A DNA stretch of 64,000 bases from Lysinibacillus sp. ZYM-1 (GCF_001308875.1 NZ_KQ465121.1:57514-121513), one strand, 5' to 3'. Positions 18,202 through 28,186 are shown, numbered from the stretch's first letter. Notes: generated by a model not told the origin, from the letters alone. Translations and numbers: made by a program.

Positions 18202-20430
18202 TTATTCATCCTCTAATTGTTCAATTTCACCCTCAGAGGCAGCTTCAACGTCTTGTACAAAGCTTTCAGCAGGTGTTTTGAGCTTAACAACAATCGGTGA
18301 ATTATCAGTTATAACGGTTCCTGGAGATACACTCTGACTCGCTACAAAGCCTTCACCGAAAATCTCCATCTCTACCCCTGTCATAGACTTGAAAACAAGT
18401 AAATTTCTTAATGACCAATTCGTAAAGTCTGGCAAAGTTATATCGCCATCCGTCTTCAAAAATACATAGCTACCTTTTACTAGTTGTTTTGTATCTTTAG
18501 GATATTGATCTGTAATTTTACCACCACTACCGATTACTACAGGCTCTAATCCATCATTCCCTAGTTCTACCTCAAGCGCCTCAGCATTTTGACCTGTATA
18601 ATCCTGGATATTGACTTTATCCACATGCTGCACATCACCAGGATTAATATTAAGATGCTTTAAGCTATTTAACATAACCGGATTAAATACTTTTGATACT
18701 GGTACTGATCCAAGCTCATTATTTAACTTAGGTTTTTTCACTGAGACATACATGATGAGCTGAGGATCATCGACGGGAGCCATTCCTAAAAATGAATATA
18801 GGAATTGGTTAGCACCCCAAGCATAAGTACCATCTGCTCTCGGAATTTGCGCTGTACCTGTCTTCCCGGCAACCTCATAATCCTCCAGTATAAAATCCTT
18901 CGCAGTACCATATTCTGATGTTAAAGTAGAGGCAAGTATTTCTCGGACTTGTTTCGCCGTATCTGCTTTTATCGGCTGTCCCTTTTCAACAGGTTCGTGA
19001 TTTTGAATAACTTTTCCTGTTGATGAATCAACAATACGGTCAATAACATAGGGTTGCATCATCTTGCCATCATTTGCAATAGCAGTCATCGCTTGAATAA
19101 GCTGAATAGGTGTTACTGTTGACCCTTGCCCATATGTTGTCGTTACTCGTTGAATTGGATATCTAGATAATATTGTACCTGTCGCTTCATTTGGTAAATC
19201 AATACCTGTTTTGTGCCCAAAACCAAAGCGGTCTAAATATTCAACAAAGACATCATCGCCAATTAATTTTAATAAATTTGCCATTGCTGTATTCGAAGAT
19301 CGTTGGAATCCCTGTAAATAGTCGATAGTACCCCATCCAACTTGATTATGGTCTCGAATTGTGCGGTCATGTACTGTATAGGAACCTGAATGGAATGGAG
19401 CATTTGGATCCCACGTATTTGTATCAATAGCCGAAGCTAGCGTGAATGTTTTCATCGTTGAACCAGGCTCAATTGTCTCCTCGATCACCTCGTTCAGCCA
19501 TTTCATGTTTTGGCTATCGCGTGTTTCAGGGTTAAAAGTAGGGCGTTGAGACATCGCTAATATTTTCCCTGTTTTCGGGTCTGCTACGACCGCAGTCATG
19601 GATTCTGGATTGTATTCCTTTTCAACCTTCGACATCGCTTCTTCTAAAAAGCTTTGGATGGTTTTATCGATCGTTAAATAAATATCATTCCCATCTTTAG
19701 CTGGTGTTACCATTTTTTTGCTATGCGGTAATAAATAACTGAAAGCATCTGTCTCATATTTCATTTTACCGTTAACGCCTGTCAGTTCTTTATCATACGT
19801 ATATTCTAGGCCCATTTCGCCTTTTGTTGTGACGGTTCCATCTTTATTATCCTTTTTCAGCGCATAGCCGATTAAATGTGAGGCAAAGATACCATTTGGA
19901 TAATAGCGTTTTAAGTCACTAACAAATAAGATTCCTGGTAATTCTTCTTCCTTTATTTTACTCATGACCTCATGACTAATACCGCGTCCTGAACTCCCAA
20001 ACTCCACTTGATATAAAGGTTCTCCATCGCTCCTATAGCGATTGTTTAGTTTTTTAAGAATTTCATCTTCTTTTCCTTGCATTGCTGGTATATACTTGGC
20101 TAAAACTTGTGCCGTTTTTTCAGCATCTACAACATGTCTTGGTTTCTTTGGATCTGTTGTAGCTGCTTCGCTTACGACAGCAACCAAGCGATAGCTTAAC
20201 GTATCCTCTGCAATGACTTGGCCAGTTTGGTCATAAATCTTCCCACGGTTTGCTGTAATAACACTTTCCTTACCATACTTAGCCGCTGCTCTTGCTGCAA
20301 GCTCCTGTCCTTCAACTTGTCCTGTCGCCTGAATGGTCACCATTCTTGTAAATAATAGAAAAAAGAGCCCTCCATAAAAAATTAATAATAGAAAGGCTCC
20401 CCATTGGAATCGAAATCTCTTTTTTTTCAT
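18202..20430 (-). CDS. pbpB: PBP2B, essential septal class B penicillin-binding protein
   Basis: Cross-links septal peptidoglycan. 742 aa: one membrane helix (about 10-32), dimerisation domain, transpeptidase domain with EPGSTMK (Ser324, Lys327), SSN in RSSNTAMANLL and KTGTAQIP, followed by two PASTA domains (about 600-720) and an acidic end. It overlaps ftsL by four nt (ATGA), typical of coupled translation. Partner of FtsW, FtsL and DivIB in the divisome. Confidence 0.95.
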   Translation of the reverse strand: MKKKRFRFQWGAFLLLIFYGGLFFLLFTRMVTIQATGQVEGQELAARAAAKYGKESVITANRGKIYDQTGQVIAEDTLSYRLVAVVSEAATTDPKKPRHVVDAEKTAQVLAKYIPAMQGKEDEILKKLNNRYRSDGEPLYQVEFGSSGRGISHEVMSKIKEEELPGILFVSDLKRYYPNGIFASHLIGYALKKDNKDGTVTTKGEMGLEYTYDKELTGVNGKMKYETDAFSYLLPHSKKMVTPAKDGNDIYLTIDKTIQSFLEEAMSKVEKEYNPESMTAVVADPKTGKILAMSQRPTFNPETRDSQNMKWLNEVIEETIEPGSTMKTFTLASAIDTNTWDPNAPFHSGSYTVHDRTIRDHNQVGWGTIDYLQGFQRSSNTAMANLLKLIGDDVFVEYLDRFGFGHKTGIDLPNEATGTILSRYPIQRVTTTYGQGSTVTPIQLIQAMTAIANDGKMMQPYVIDRIVDSSTGKVIQNHEPVEKGQPIKADTAKQVREILASTLTSEYGTAKDFILEDYEVAGKTGTAQIPRADGTYAWGANQFLYSFLGMAPVDDPQLIMYVSVKKPKLNNELGSVPVSKVFNPVMLNSLKHLNINPGDVQHVDKVNIQDYTGQNAEALEVELGNDGLEPVVIGSGGKITDQYPKDTKQLVKGSYVFLKTDGDITLPDFTNWSLRNLLVFKSMTGVEMEIFGEGFVASQSVSPGTVITDNSPIVVKLKTPAESFVQDVEAASEGEIEQLEDE

Positions 20431-20798
20431 TCTCCCGGCACTACCTTTACATTTTTCTCATTTTGAGTTAAACCGAGTTCTTCTGCTTTTTTCCATATGT
20501 TATCGTATGTAGAAAGTTCACTTACACGAACCGTTAAGTCAACATTCTGTTTTGCAATCTCATCTGCTTCTGATTCGATTTTTTGAATGTCCATGCTAGT
20601 AGTTTGAATAGCTGCTTGTTTATTTAATACTACGACTCCTAATACAGCAATAATACTAATTAAAACGATTAGCATTGTTTTCTCAAACTTCTGGTTCGTT
20701 TTTTTACGACGTATGATAGTGGGTTGTGGACTAGGTGGTGTTATCGGTTGTTGCACTTGTTGATGTTGGTGCTGTTGCCTTACACGAACTGCTGCCAT
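20427..20798 (-). CDS. ftsL: FtsL, small bitopic division protein
   Basis: 123 aa: glutamine/histidine-rich cytoplasmic tail, one membrane helix (about residues 43-61), then an extracytoplasmic coiled coil (DIQKIESEADEIAKQN). Primary sequence is poorly conserved in this family; the identity rests on topology and on the invariant position between rsmH and pbpB. It begins next to the rsmH stop codon. In Bacillus FtsL is unstable and limits division. Confidence 0.9.
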   Translation of the reverse strand: MAAVRVRQQHQHQQVQQPITPPSPQPTIIRRKKTNQKFEKTMLIVLISIIAVLGVVVLNKQAAIQTTSMDIQKIESEADEIAKQNVDLTVRVSELSTYDNIWKKAEELGLTQNEKNVKVVPGE

Positions 20799-21749
20799 TT
20801 ACTCACGCCCTTTGTCGTTAATTTTCTCCACCACTCTAAGCTTTGCAGAACGCGCACGATTATTTACCTCTAATTCCTCATCAGAAGGAAGAATTGGCTT
20901 TCGTGAAATAAGCTTTAAAGTTGGCTTCATGTCATCAGGAATTACAGGTAAATTTGGTGGTAATTCCGGTAATGATGACGCTTCCTTAAAGATGGTCTTG
21001 CATAGGCGGTCCTCCAATGAATGGAACGTAATGACACTAATGCGTCCACCTACGTTAATCATATCAATCGCATCGACTAATGAATCCTCTGCTGCGCCTA
21101 ACTCGTCATTGACAGCAATTCGTATTGCTTGGAAAATGCGCTTTGCTGGATGTCCACCTTTTCGGCGTGCCGCTGCTGGAATACCCTCTTTAATAAGTTC
21201 TACAAGTTGGCCAGTTGTTTCAATTGGTGCTAATTTACGGGCCTCTTCAATTTTACGGGCAACTTGCTTTGAAAACTTTTCTTCCCCATATCGGAAAAAA
21301 ATACGAACTAAATCTTCATATGCCCATTGATTGACAACTTCAAAAGCTGAAAGTGTAGCTGTTTGATCCATCCGCATATCCAGTGGTGCATCATGGTGAT
21401 AGCTAAAGCCACGCTCTGGTGTATCTAACTGAGGTGAAGATACGCCTAAGTCATATAAAATACCATCAACTTGCTCGAAACCATGACCTAATAGTTCTTC
21501 TTTTAAATAACGGAAATTCGAATGGATAAACGTGACGCGCTCAATATAAGGCGCTAATCGAATTTTCGCATTTTCAATAGCCGTCATATCTTGATCGAAA
21601 CAAATTAAACGGCCATTATCTGATAATTGTTGGACTAAATATTCACTATGACCTGCACCACCTAAGGTACAGTCTACATATACACCATCAGGATCGATGT
21701 TCAACCCATCAACAGTTTCTTTTAATAACACGGTTGTATGATCGAACAT
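20799..21749 (-). CDS. rsmH: RsmH (MraW), 16S rRNA C1402 N4-methyltransferase
   Basis: SAM-dependent methylation of 16S rRNA cytidine 1402. 316 aa. Conserved N-terminus ([13 protein letters not shown]), SAM-binding region ([28 protein letters not shown]), [15 protein letters not shown], and [10 protein letters not shown] near the C-terminus. Second gene of the mraZ operon. Confidence 0.95.
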   Translation of the reverse strand: MFDHTTVLLKETVDGLNIDPDGVYVDCTLGGAGHSEYLVQQLSDNGRLICFDQDMTAIENAKIRLAPYIERVTFIHSNFRYLKEELLGHGFEQVDGILYDLGVSSPQLDTPERGFSYHHDAPLDMRMDQTATLSAFEVVNQWAYEDLVRIFFRYGEEKFSKQVARKIEEARKLAPIETTGQLVELIKEGIPAAARRKGGHPAKRIFQAIRIAVNDELGAAEDSLVDAIDMINVGGRISVITFHSLEDRLCKTIFKEASSLPELPPNLPVIPDDMKPTLKLISRKPILPSDEELEVNNRARSAKLRVVEKINDKGRE

Positions 21750-21811
21750 ACCACTCGCTCCCTTCAGGCCTTAACCTCATGTCAATTTTGCATCGACATA
21801 CCTATCAAAAG

Positions 21812-22243
21812 TTAAAAATCAAAGCCAATCATATTTTCTGCAATTTCATTAAAAGATTGTTCAGACTCGCTGAAGTAAGCTTCCCATGCATCTTTTGCCC
21901 AAATCTCAATTCGATTCGAAACCCCTAGCACTACACATTCCTTTACAAGATGTGCATGTTGCATAAGAGTAGATGGGATATTGATTCGCCCCTGCTTGTC
22001 TATTTCTACCTCTGTTGCTCCAGAAAAGAAAAACCTTGCAAATGCTCGTGTATCCTTTTTGGTCATCGGTAAATCTTTTAACTTTTCTTCGAGTTTTCGC
22101 CATTCATTCATAGGATAGCCAAATAGACAGTTATCGAGACCTCTTGTGACAACAAACGTTTCGCCTAAAGCTTCACGAAATTTTGCCGGTACGATTAATC
22201 GCCCTTTCGCATCAACGGAGTGTTGATATTCTCCCATGAACAT
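21812..22243 (-). CDS. mraZ: MraZ, transcriptional regulator of the dcw cluster
   Basis: AbrB-like DNA-binding ring protein that autoregulates the cell-wall and division cluster. 143 aa, the same length as the B. subtilis protein. Two repeats each carry a D-x-K-G-R motif ([13 protein letters not shown] and [13 protein letters not shown]). The start is ATG 22243, with GGGGTGAG upstream; an in-frame GTG at 22252 sits too close to that site. Three 10-bp MraZ-box repeats lie just upstream (22271-22300). Confidence 0.94.
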   Translation of the reverse strand: MFMGEYQHSVDAKGRLIVPAKFREALGETFVVTRGLDNCLFGYPMNEWRKLEEKLKDLPMTKKDTRAFARFFFSGATEVEIDKQGRINIPSTLMQHAHLVKECVVLGVSNRIEIWAKDAWEAYFSESEQSFNEIAENMIGFDF

Positions 22244-22270
22244 ACTACTCACCCCACTTTATTAAATAAT

Positions 22271-22300
22271 GTACCACATCCCCCCACTTTCCTCCACTTT
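22271..22300 (-). promoter_or_regulatory. MraZ operator: three tandem 10-bp boxes
   Basis: On the minus strand the three units read AAAGTGGAGG, AAAGTGGGGG and GATGTGGTAC, in register every 10 bp. This matches the AAAGTG[T/G]N3 box repeats described for MraZ in Mollicutes and Firmicutes. They lie 28 bp before the mraZ ATG, over or next to the expected promoter. The match was made by eye. Confidence 0.75.
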
Positions 22301-22384
22301 TTTTAAAAAAAACTTGACATTTAATCTTCCAATGTGCAATTAGACCTTGATGGGAATTTTTGATATATGCTAAATGACATAAAG

Positions 22385-22414
22385 AAAGAGCTATCCTTAG
22401 TAGGATAGCTCTTT
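22385..22414. terminator. Terminator downstream of bshC
   Basis: Stem aaagagctatcc (22385-22396) and ggatagctcttt (22403-22414) around a six-base loop. It lies between the bshC stop and the mraZ promoter and should insulate the dcw cluster from upstream minus-strand transcription. Confidence 0.8.
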
Positions 22415-22497
22415 ATATACTATTTTTATCGACATTATTCACCAAATTCATATTGTATTAAATATTAATTTGGGTACAAAGTACCTATCATAAAGGT

Positions 22498-24114
22498 TTA
22501 TAAATAAAGTAAATAGTGGTGTTTACCGATACTATAGTTTTGCTTTAACATTTCTGCAATCAACATAGGTCCAAACTCATTGAAATATTGATATGGGTTA
22601 TAAGTTCTCTCTTGGAAACCATCATTTGGATACAACTCATTTTGCAGTGTCGTAAATTTGCGTATAGTAGTTTCATGCTTGTTGAGTACAGTTTGTTCAA
22701 TTTTTTGCTGTAGGTAGTCAAATTGTTTTGAATGATTTTCTTGATTTTTCACAAGAATTTTATCTAAAGATAAATGCTGTTCCTCTAAGTATGATGCAAG
22801 CTCCCCATACTTTTCCGCTAATAACCGCTGCATAGCCTCGATTTGACGTTTAGCTTCACTATCTTGCACACCATGGATAAATTGCTCTTTCATCTCTAAG
22901 GCTTTGCCATCCCAAACATCAGTTACTGTAAGTTGATGTTCACGTAATAATTGCTCGACATGCCGCGTAACAATCGTGATATGAAGACGAGGGGCAAAAA
23001 TCGGCATTTGTAGATCTAGTACAGAAAACGCATTCTTTAGCGTTGCCCAATAAGCTAATTCCCCTGGACCACCGACAAATGCTAGTACAGGGAATGTCAT
23101 TTCCTGCATTAATGGACGAGACACTACGTTATTACTCAAACGCTCTGGATGTTTGTCGGCAATCTCTATTAACTCTTCTTGTGAAAACTTAAGATTTGCA
23201 GCTAAGTTAACAAATAGGTTATTTTTTCTTTCTAAAAGATGACGTTCTCCATCCTCTACATAGAATAAATTAGCCGCTTCCTTTGTCGCCAAAATAGGCG
23301 TACCGTAGCCAGCTTGCTCTAGCTGCTCTTCCTTCTCTGTTACCACTCTAGCAATTTCTTCATTGTGCTGAATGATATGCACAAAATTGCTACTCTCATA
23401 TTGACGGAAATTATAGTCCGCCGCATCAATTAACAGTAACCCTTCATCTTTGAATAATTGATTCATTAGTCGCGCAAAGAAATCAGTAAATGTCTCACTC
23501 TCGTTCAGTACATCCACTAATTGTTTAATAAGCGCCTCTGTAAACTCTGTTTCCCCAATATCTCTAACAATGGTATTGATAAATTGTGTCATCGACTCTT
23601 TATTTAGTATTGTTGCCGAAGCCATTGTTTTACGTCTAGAGCGTTCACTGTATGCACGTTTTTTTAGTAACTCGCCATGCACTGTATAGGTATGATTTAT
23701 TTCTTCTAAATCATGATCTTCTCCAGCTATCCAAAAAACAGGAATCACAGACTTTTGAAGCTTTGCACCTTGCTCCTTTGCTAATGCTATTACTGAAATA
23801 GCTTTATGAATGGAATAAAGAGGGCCAGTTAAGATACCAGCTTGTTGTCCACCGACTATGACCATAGCTCCTTGTTCTAATTGTTGTAAATGCTCATTCG
23901 CTTTTTGTGATAGCCCTAGCGGCTCCATAAATTGACGGATGATGGCTGTCAGTTCTTTTTGATCTCTGGCATGTTGTGCTAAATGCTTCGCTCTTTTCTC
24001 AAAAGCCTGATCATTATAATCGTATTCAAAAAACTGATGAATGGCAGTATTTGGTGACCAGTAATCGGCTAGCACATGATTTTTTATAGGTCCTTGGATA
24101 GACTCCAGTTTCAT
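22498..24114 (-). CDS. bshC: BshC, bacillithiol biosynthesis cysteine-adding enzyme
   Basis: Last step of bacillithiol synthesis: adds L-cysteine to glucosaminyl-malate. 538 aa, the family length. It has the Rossmann-like GGQQAGILTGPLYSIHKAI, PVFWIAGEDHDLEEINHTY, and FVGGPGELAYWATLKN segments, plus a long internal coiled coil (about 410-470). Located before mraZ, as yllA is in B. subtilis. Confidence 0.93.
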   Translation of the reverse strand: MKLESIQGPIKNHVLADYWSPNTAIHQFFEYDYNDQAFEKRAKHLAQHARDQKELTAIIRQFMEPLGLSQKANEHLQQLEQGAMVIVGGQQAGILTGPLYSIHKAISVIALAKEQGAKLQKSVIPVFWIAGEDHDLEEINHTYTVHGELLKKRAYSERSRRKTMASATILNKESMTQFINTIVRDIGETEFTEALIKQLVDVLNESETFTDFFARLMNQLFKDEGLLLIDAADYNFRQYESSNFVHIIQHNEEIARVVTEKEEQLEQAGYGTPILATKEAANLFYVEDGERHLLERKNNLFVNLAANLKFSQEELIEIADKHPERLSNNVVSRPLMQEMTFPVLAFVGGPGELAYWATLKNAFSVLDLQMPIFAPRLHITIVTRHVEQLLREHQLTVTDVWDGKALEMKEQFIHGVQDSEAKRQIEAMQRLLAEKYGELASYLEEQHLSLDKILVKNQENHSKQFDYLQQKIEQTVLNKHETTIRKFTTLQNELYPNDGFQERTYNPYQYFNEFGPMLIAEMLKQNYSIGKHHYLLYL

Positions 24115-24385
24115 TTAACATAAACTCCTCTACTTACTAAATCATTATCTTACTTATAACAAGAAATCGATTCCCCTCATATTATGCACATGATGCTATA
24201 AATGTTTTGCCCATAACACTGTTCTCCATCACTACATAGCAACAGTGCAATATTACTGAACTATACTTCTAGCATTAGGATTCGTGAAACTTAATCAATT
24301 TCCTATCCATAAAGAATGATTTTTTATAACTATTTTATAATGCTATTATTTTAACGCTTATAGCTTCAACATGAAAAGAAAATGC

Positions 24386-24781
24386 TTAGACAACCTGTAA
24401 ATATTCTACAATGGACTGAATGACACCTACTATACAGATTACAATATACGCTGCACTCAGTATTAAAAATAAAAAACGCCAAATTTTCTTTAATAATGGC
24501 TTCACTTCTATTTCTTTTTTTGTCCGCCAATCAATATATGTAAAAACCATGGCCATCATTATTGCAAGGATTACTAAAAGTGCCCCTACATTTACACGCC
24601 ACAATACTCCTATACCTAAGGGTACCGAAAAGAACAAACATAATGTTGTCACATCAGAGGCTGCACCAAACGCGTGTGTGCCACGTATTTTAACTTTTCG
24701 TCCGATTATATAGACTATGACAAAAAGAACAATCGGACAAAAAATAACGATACTAATAATGATATGTAAAAGGTCTTTCAA
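24386..24781 (-). CDS. DUF3397 membrane protein
   Basis: 131 aa with four predicted membrane helices and a cytoplasmic basic stretch (DWRTKKEIEVKPLLKK). Resembles the DUF3397 family found between panE and bshC in Bacillales; function unknown. Its ATG overlaps the last four nt of the upstream panE, so the two are translated together. Confidence 0.75.
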   Translation of the reverse strand: MKDLLHIIISIVIFCPIVLFVIVYIIGRKVKIRGTHAFGAASDVTTLCLFFSVPLGIGVLWRVNVGALLVILAIMMAMVFTYIDWRTKKEIEVKPLLKKIWRFLFLILSAAYIVICIVGVIQSIVEYLQVV

Positions 24782-25683
24782 CTTTGTTCACCGCTCTCCT
24801 CTATCGCAAGTACTTGATGATATAAAGTACGCAAAGTAGGCAAATTATGACCATTTGTCCAAGCTTTATTCAGAATGGCACCAACTATTGTTTCAATCTC
24901 ACTTTTTCTCCCCTGCATACGATCTGCAAGCATAGAAGATGTATTTCCGGCTGTTTTCCTACATAAGTCTACCACATCTTCAAAAAATATAGTGCGTTCA
25001 ATACCTTCAAACGCAACCGTTAACTCCTGATATATATTTTTCATAAGTAAGTACGCTTGTGTATTAGTCACTAGCTCCCCGTTTTTTACTTGCAAGACAC
25101 AAGTTAATGGATTAATTAAGCTATTGAATATTGCTTTCTCAAACAGCATTTGCTCCGCATTATCGACAGTTTCAATAGGGAACAAAGGGTTTTGTAATTG
25201 CAACAGTTGTAGAAAAGCATGTTGATCTCCTCGTTCGATAGCAACTTTACACGGCCCAATCCCTCTATGTTGAACCGTAGTTCGATCTAGCAATTGCGCT
25301 CCAAAGGACACCGAGCAAAATGCGATATTTTTTTGGGGTAAATTTAGTGCCTCCTCAAAATGAGCTAAGCCATTTTGCATAAAGAGCAAAGGTATTTCAT
25401 TTGATAGTGATGCTAATTGTTTGTAGAGCTTTTGTAAATGGACATATTTAACGGCAATCACAATTAAATCTTGAGGTGGGAGTGCAGTTAAATTTGTAGT
25501 AGAAACAATTTTTTGTACAGTTTTAGTTCCGTCAACATTCAGTCGCGTTAACTTATTGGTAGTTAGTTCATCTACCTGCTCCCGTTTTCTTGCAACCAAC
25601 GACACTGACATTCCCGACTCTACTAAAAAACTCGCTGTTAATTGACCAACCGCTCCAGCACCAATAACTGCTACCTTCATCAT
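24778..25683 (-). CDS. panE: 2-dehydropantoate 2-reductase (PanE/ApbA family)
   Basis: NADPH-dependent reduction of ketopantoate to pantoate for coenzyme A. 301 aa. Rossmann motif VAVIGAGAVGQLTASFL at the N-terminus; ketopantoate-binding C-domain with KAIFNSLINPLTCVLQVKNG (catalytic lysine in this motif) and a late E/D-rich helix. The start is ATG 25683, with AAGGATG seven bases upstream; the longer frame to 25701 lies before that site. Bacillus genomes often have two PanE-like proteins, so true pathway membership is likely but not certain. Confidence 0.85.
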   Translation of the reverse strand: MMKVAVIGAGAVGQLTASFLVESGMSVSLVARKREQVDELTTNKLTRLNVDGTKTVQKIVSTTNLTALPPQDLIVIAVKYVHLQKLYKQLASLSNEIPLLFMQNGLAHFEEALNLPQKNIAFCSVSFGAQLLDRTTVQHRGIGPCKVAIERGDQHAFLQLLQLQNPLFPIETVDNAEQMLFEKAIFNSLINPLTCVLQVKNGELVTNTQAYLLMKNIYQELTVAFEGIERTIFFEDVVDLCRKTAGNTSSMLADRMQGRKSEIETIVGAILNKAWTNGHNLPTLRTLYHQVLAIEESGEQS

Positions 25684-25724
25684 TCTACATCCTTTCCTCA
25701 CTACTTTATGAAGCTATAAGAATA

Positions 25725-25754
25725 AGGTGCCTCAGAATAAATTCTAAGGCACCT
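25725..25754. terminator. Hairpin, probable terminator after the ylbO-type gene
   Basis: AGGTGCCT and AGGCACCT arms extend through one C/A mismatch into AGAAT/ATTCT with a two-base loop. The minus-strand T tract after it is weak, so attenuation rather than full termination is possible. Confidence 0.55.
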
Positions 25755-25865
25755 CTAAGTAGGTTCTTCTATTATACAAGATTGACTGATTATTGACGAT
25801 ATACAGAAAGGGTTTTATCTCTAGGAAAGAAAAATAATGTATGCCCTTCAAAAGTTACTGTAAGT

Positions 25866-26243
25866 TTAATCTTTCATCAACGAATAACCTTGTTGTAACC
25901 ACTTCACTAATTTTTCATGTTCATTTTGCAACTCTCGATGTTTCATTTCTAGGGTTTGATAGGCATCTGTTAATTCGTCAAAACTTGTCAATGCCAACTT
26001 CAAATGACTTCTCATAGATTGTTGTGGTTGATTTCGTACAGCTAATAATGACTGGCTATATTGACCGCGCAATGTTTTATTCCAACGGAAGCCACATGCC
26101 TGTTTTGTACGGCCTAATTCCACAGCCGCCATCTCAAAAGCCTCCAATTGTGTTTTGCCATTTTGCACATTATGCAAGACAATTTCTGCTAGTCTTTCAT
26201 CGTCTTCCTTTGTCCATTGATCTTTTCTTTTTTTCAATTCCAT
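25866..26243 (-). CDS. ylbO: RsfA/YlbO-family Myb-like transcriptional regulator
   Basis: 125 aa. The N-terminal half is a Myb/SANT-like DNA-binding domain (DQWTKEDDERLAEIVL, TQLEAFEMAAVELGRTKQACGFRWN); the C-terminal half is a coiled coil. This is the RsfA family of prespore-specific regulators. Its place after rpmF matches ylbO of B. subtilis. Targets cannot be read from the sequence. Confidence 0.85.
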   Translation of the reverse strand: MELKKRKDQWTKEDDERLAEIVLHNVQNGKTQLEAFEMAAVELGRTKQACGFRWNKTLRGQYSQSLLAVRNQPQQSMRSHLKLALTSFDELTDAYQTLEMKHRELQNEHEKLVKWLQQGYSLMKD

Positions 26244-26310
26244 AATCTATCACCCTCGCATTTTTTACTACTATATGCAGTAGCGAGCAAAATAGAATCT
26301 TTGCACAAAA

Positions 26311-26348
26311 AAAGACAGTGATTAAGTTTTACTTTCATCACTGTCTTT
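26311..26348. terminator. Terminator after the enoyl-CoA hydratase gene
   Basis: Stem aaagacagtgat (26311-26322) and atcactgtcttt (26337-26348), preceded on the plus strand by seven A (T run on the minus strand). Confidence 0.85.
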
Positions 26349-26353
26349 ATACA

Positions 26354-27121
26354 TCACTTATTATTCTTCTTCGTCAAGAAATTATTAACAGCCTGGTGAT
26401 GTGCTTCACTTTCCCACAATTTTGCACAGGTGCGAACTTCCTCCATCACACGCTCATACATATTTCGTTCACGCCATTTACGAAGTTCGATTTCCTTGTA
26501 AGCTTTATGAACAGAAGGATGAATTTTTTGCATATGTTCAATAAAATCATTTAACGCCTCTTCTTTTGAGCCTTCAAAAACTCGCATTGCCCACCCTATT
26601 TCATAGAGCAAGTGTGCAGGATACGGTTTTGCATCCACAAGCATTTTTAACACACGGTCATGACGTAAACCTCGTTCAAAAAGGTATGTACCGCCACCCC
26701 AACCACTCGTGATGGCTAAGGTCCCTTGAATAAAACCACACTTTGCATGGTTTGCCACTAGACGGAAATCACAAGCTGTAGCAATCTCACAGCCTCCACC
26801 AACTGCAGTTCCATTTATCAGCGCTATAGTTGGTACTGGAAGTGTCGCAAGGTCGTATAATATTTTCCCCATCTTACTTAACATACCAAATGCCTCATCC
26901 TCTGTCTCAAGCGAATGAAACTCAGATAAATCTCCTCCAGAGCAAAATGATTTGTCTCCAGCACCAGTCACTACTAAAAATCGCACATCCTCATGTTTAC
27001 GAATATACGTAATGACCTCTTGCAGACCATTCATAACCTCATCATTGACAGCATTACGCTTCTCTTCTCGATTAATCGTAAAAGTCATAACACCATCATG
27101 ATTATCAATCGTATATCCCAC
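26354..27121 (-). CDS. Enoyl-CoA hydratase/isomerase (crotonase) family protein
   Basis: 255 aa crotonase-fold protein. Motifs: FTINREEKRNAVND, VVTGAGDKSFCSGGDL (first oxyanion-hole segment) and LINGTAVGGGCEIATACDFR (second). The usual catalytic glutamate segment (GLIPGAGGT in hydratases) reads AITSGWGGGTYL, so hydratase activity is uncertain. The start is GTG 27121, preceded by AAGGGGGG with five-base spacing; the longer frame to 27166 begins before the ribosome site. Single gene with its own terminator. Substrate unknown. Confidence 0.82.
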   Translation of the reverse strand: MGYTIDNHDGVMTFTINREEKRNAVNDEVMNGLQEVITYIRKHEDVRFLVVTGAGDKSFCSGGDLSEFHSLETEDEAFGMLSKMGKILYDLATLPVPTIALINGTAVGGGCEIATACDFRLVANHAKCGFIQGTLAITSGWGGGTYLFERGLRHDRVLKMLVDAKPYPAHLLYEIGWAMRVFEGSKEEALNDFIEHMQKIHPSVHKAYKEIELRKWRERNMYERVMEEVRTCAKLWESEAHHQAVNNFLTKKNNK

Positions 27122-27230
27122 ATCGTCCCCCCTTTTTTGTCTCAATGAATAAATTGTAGCATACAATTATTTCACTATTGTATTAAACTTCATAAATCAA
27201 CGAAATATTCTGTTTTTAATCCATCAAAAA

Positions 27231-27272
27231 AAAGGCTAGTAAAGAGCCATGGTCTCTCTACTAGCCTTTTAA
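27231..27272. terminator. Terminator after rpmF
   Basis: aaaggctagta (27231-27241) pairs with tactagccttt (27259-27269) and the stem is extended by agag/ctct. On the minus strand the hairpin ends the yceD-rpmF transcript with a T run. Confidence 0.85.
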
Positions 27273-27288
27273 GTGAGCAAACACTGTA

Positions 27289-27462
27289 TTATTTGCTTAC
27301 TACTTCTTTACCTTTGTATTGTCCGCAAGCTTTACAAACACGGTGTGATAATTTAGCTTCACCACAGTTAGGGCAAGCTACCATACCAGGTACAGATAAT
27401 TTGAAATGCGTACGACGCTTTCTTTTTGCAGTTTTAGAAGTTCTTCTAAATGGTACAGCCAT
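27289..27462 (-). CDS. rpmF: 50S ribosomal protein L32 (zinc form)
   Basis: 57 aa. Starts [18 protein letters not shown], the L32 signature, and keeps four zinc-ligand cysteines (C30, C33, C43, C46 in CPNC and CKAC). It is therefore the zinc-containing, C+ paralogue. The start is 27462 (AVPF), with AGGAGGTGCC upstream, not the ATG three codons earlier. Co-transcribed with yceD. Confidence 0.96.
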   Translation of the reverse strand: MAVPFRRTSKTAKRKRRTHFKLSVPGMVACPNCGEAKLSHRVCKACGQYKGKEVVSK

Positions 27463-27486
27463 TGATGGCACCTCCTTACAGATCGT

Positions 27487-28020
27487 CTATTCGTCTGTTT
27501 GATCAAAATACTTAGCTAAAGTAGCTAGTCTTGGATCCACTTTTTGTTCGTCAGCCTTTTTGTGTAGCTCTACGTCTTCATCTGTTGCATAAGACCAGCT
27601 TTTACCACCATGCACTTGTCCTTCAGAATTTTCTTTAAACACTTGCATAGGTACCTCAAGTAACACTAGTTCCTCAAGAACTGGTTTCATGTCGATGACT
27701 TCACCGTCAATATAGTGAATGTCTCCGTCATCATCTCCTCTTTGATCTTCGTCAATCCAGCTAAAAATTTCAACTGTCTCAACGTTGATAGGAAACTCAA
27801 CATCCTCCCACGTGCGAGCACATGGTAGTGTTAACGTCGCTGTCACAGTTAACTGACATGTCATTTGCGATGCACCAAAAGTACATAGCCCTTTTACATG
27901 AACGGGCGAAATTGCTCGAATATCCTGGTTTCGCTCCATCACTTCGTCCACTTGGACAAAGGCATCGATTGGCATCCCGTTTTGGCGGTATTTAGATAAT
28001 TGATGAATTGACCATTTCAT
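27487..28020 (-). CDS. yceD: YceD/DUF177 family protein
   Basis: 177 aa. The DUF177 (YceD) family is universally linked to rpmF and implicated in 23S rRNA or large-subunit accumulation. Signatures: GLCTFGASQMTCQLTVTATL, LPCARTWEDVEFPINVE, and a late KSWSYATDEDVE. The start is ATG 28020 (MKWSIHQL), preceded by GAGGTGAT; the extended frame to 28110 is not supported. It lies 24 bp upstream of rpmF. Confidence 0.9.
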   Translation of the reverse strand: MKWSIHQLSKYRQNGMPIDAFVQVDEVMERNQDIRAISPVHVKGLCTFGASQMTCQLTVTATLTLPCARTWEDVEFPINVETVEIFSWIDEDQRGDDDGDIHYIDGEVIDMKPVLEELVLLEVPMQVFKENSEGQVHGGKSWSYATDEDVELHKKADEQKVDPRLATLAKYFDQTDE

Positions 28021-28186
28021 TCGTTTAATCACCTCGAGACAACACTGTTGATTATATAATGTGTAAAAATAGATGTCAAGATAATTTCTTGTCACCACTT
28101 TAAAACCCACCTATAATTATATACTATGAGAAGTGTATTTGCTCCTAGTAGCTTAAAATAAAAATATAAATTATAGGGGGGAAAAC

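Noticed and set aside
20812..21330. 172-aa plus-strand frame opposite rsmH
   Set aside because: Antisense shadow of a clearly coding gene.
22314..22342. TTGACA on the plus strand near 22314 as a promoter
   Set aside because: No -10 at 16-18 bp and no plus-strand gene downstream.
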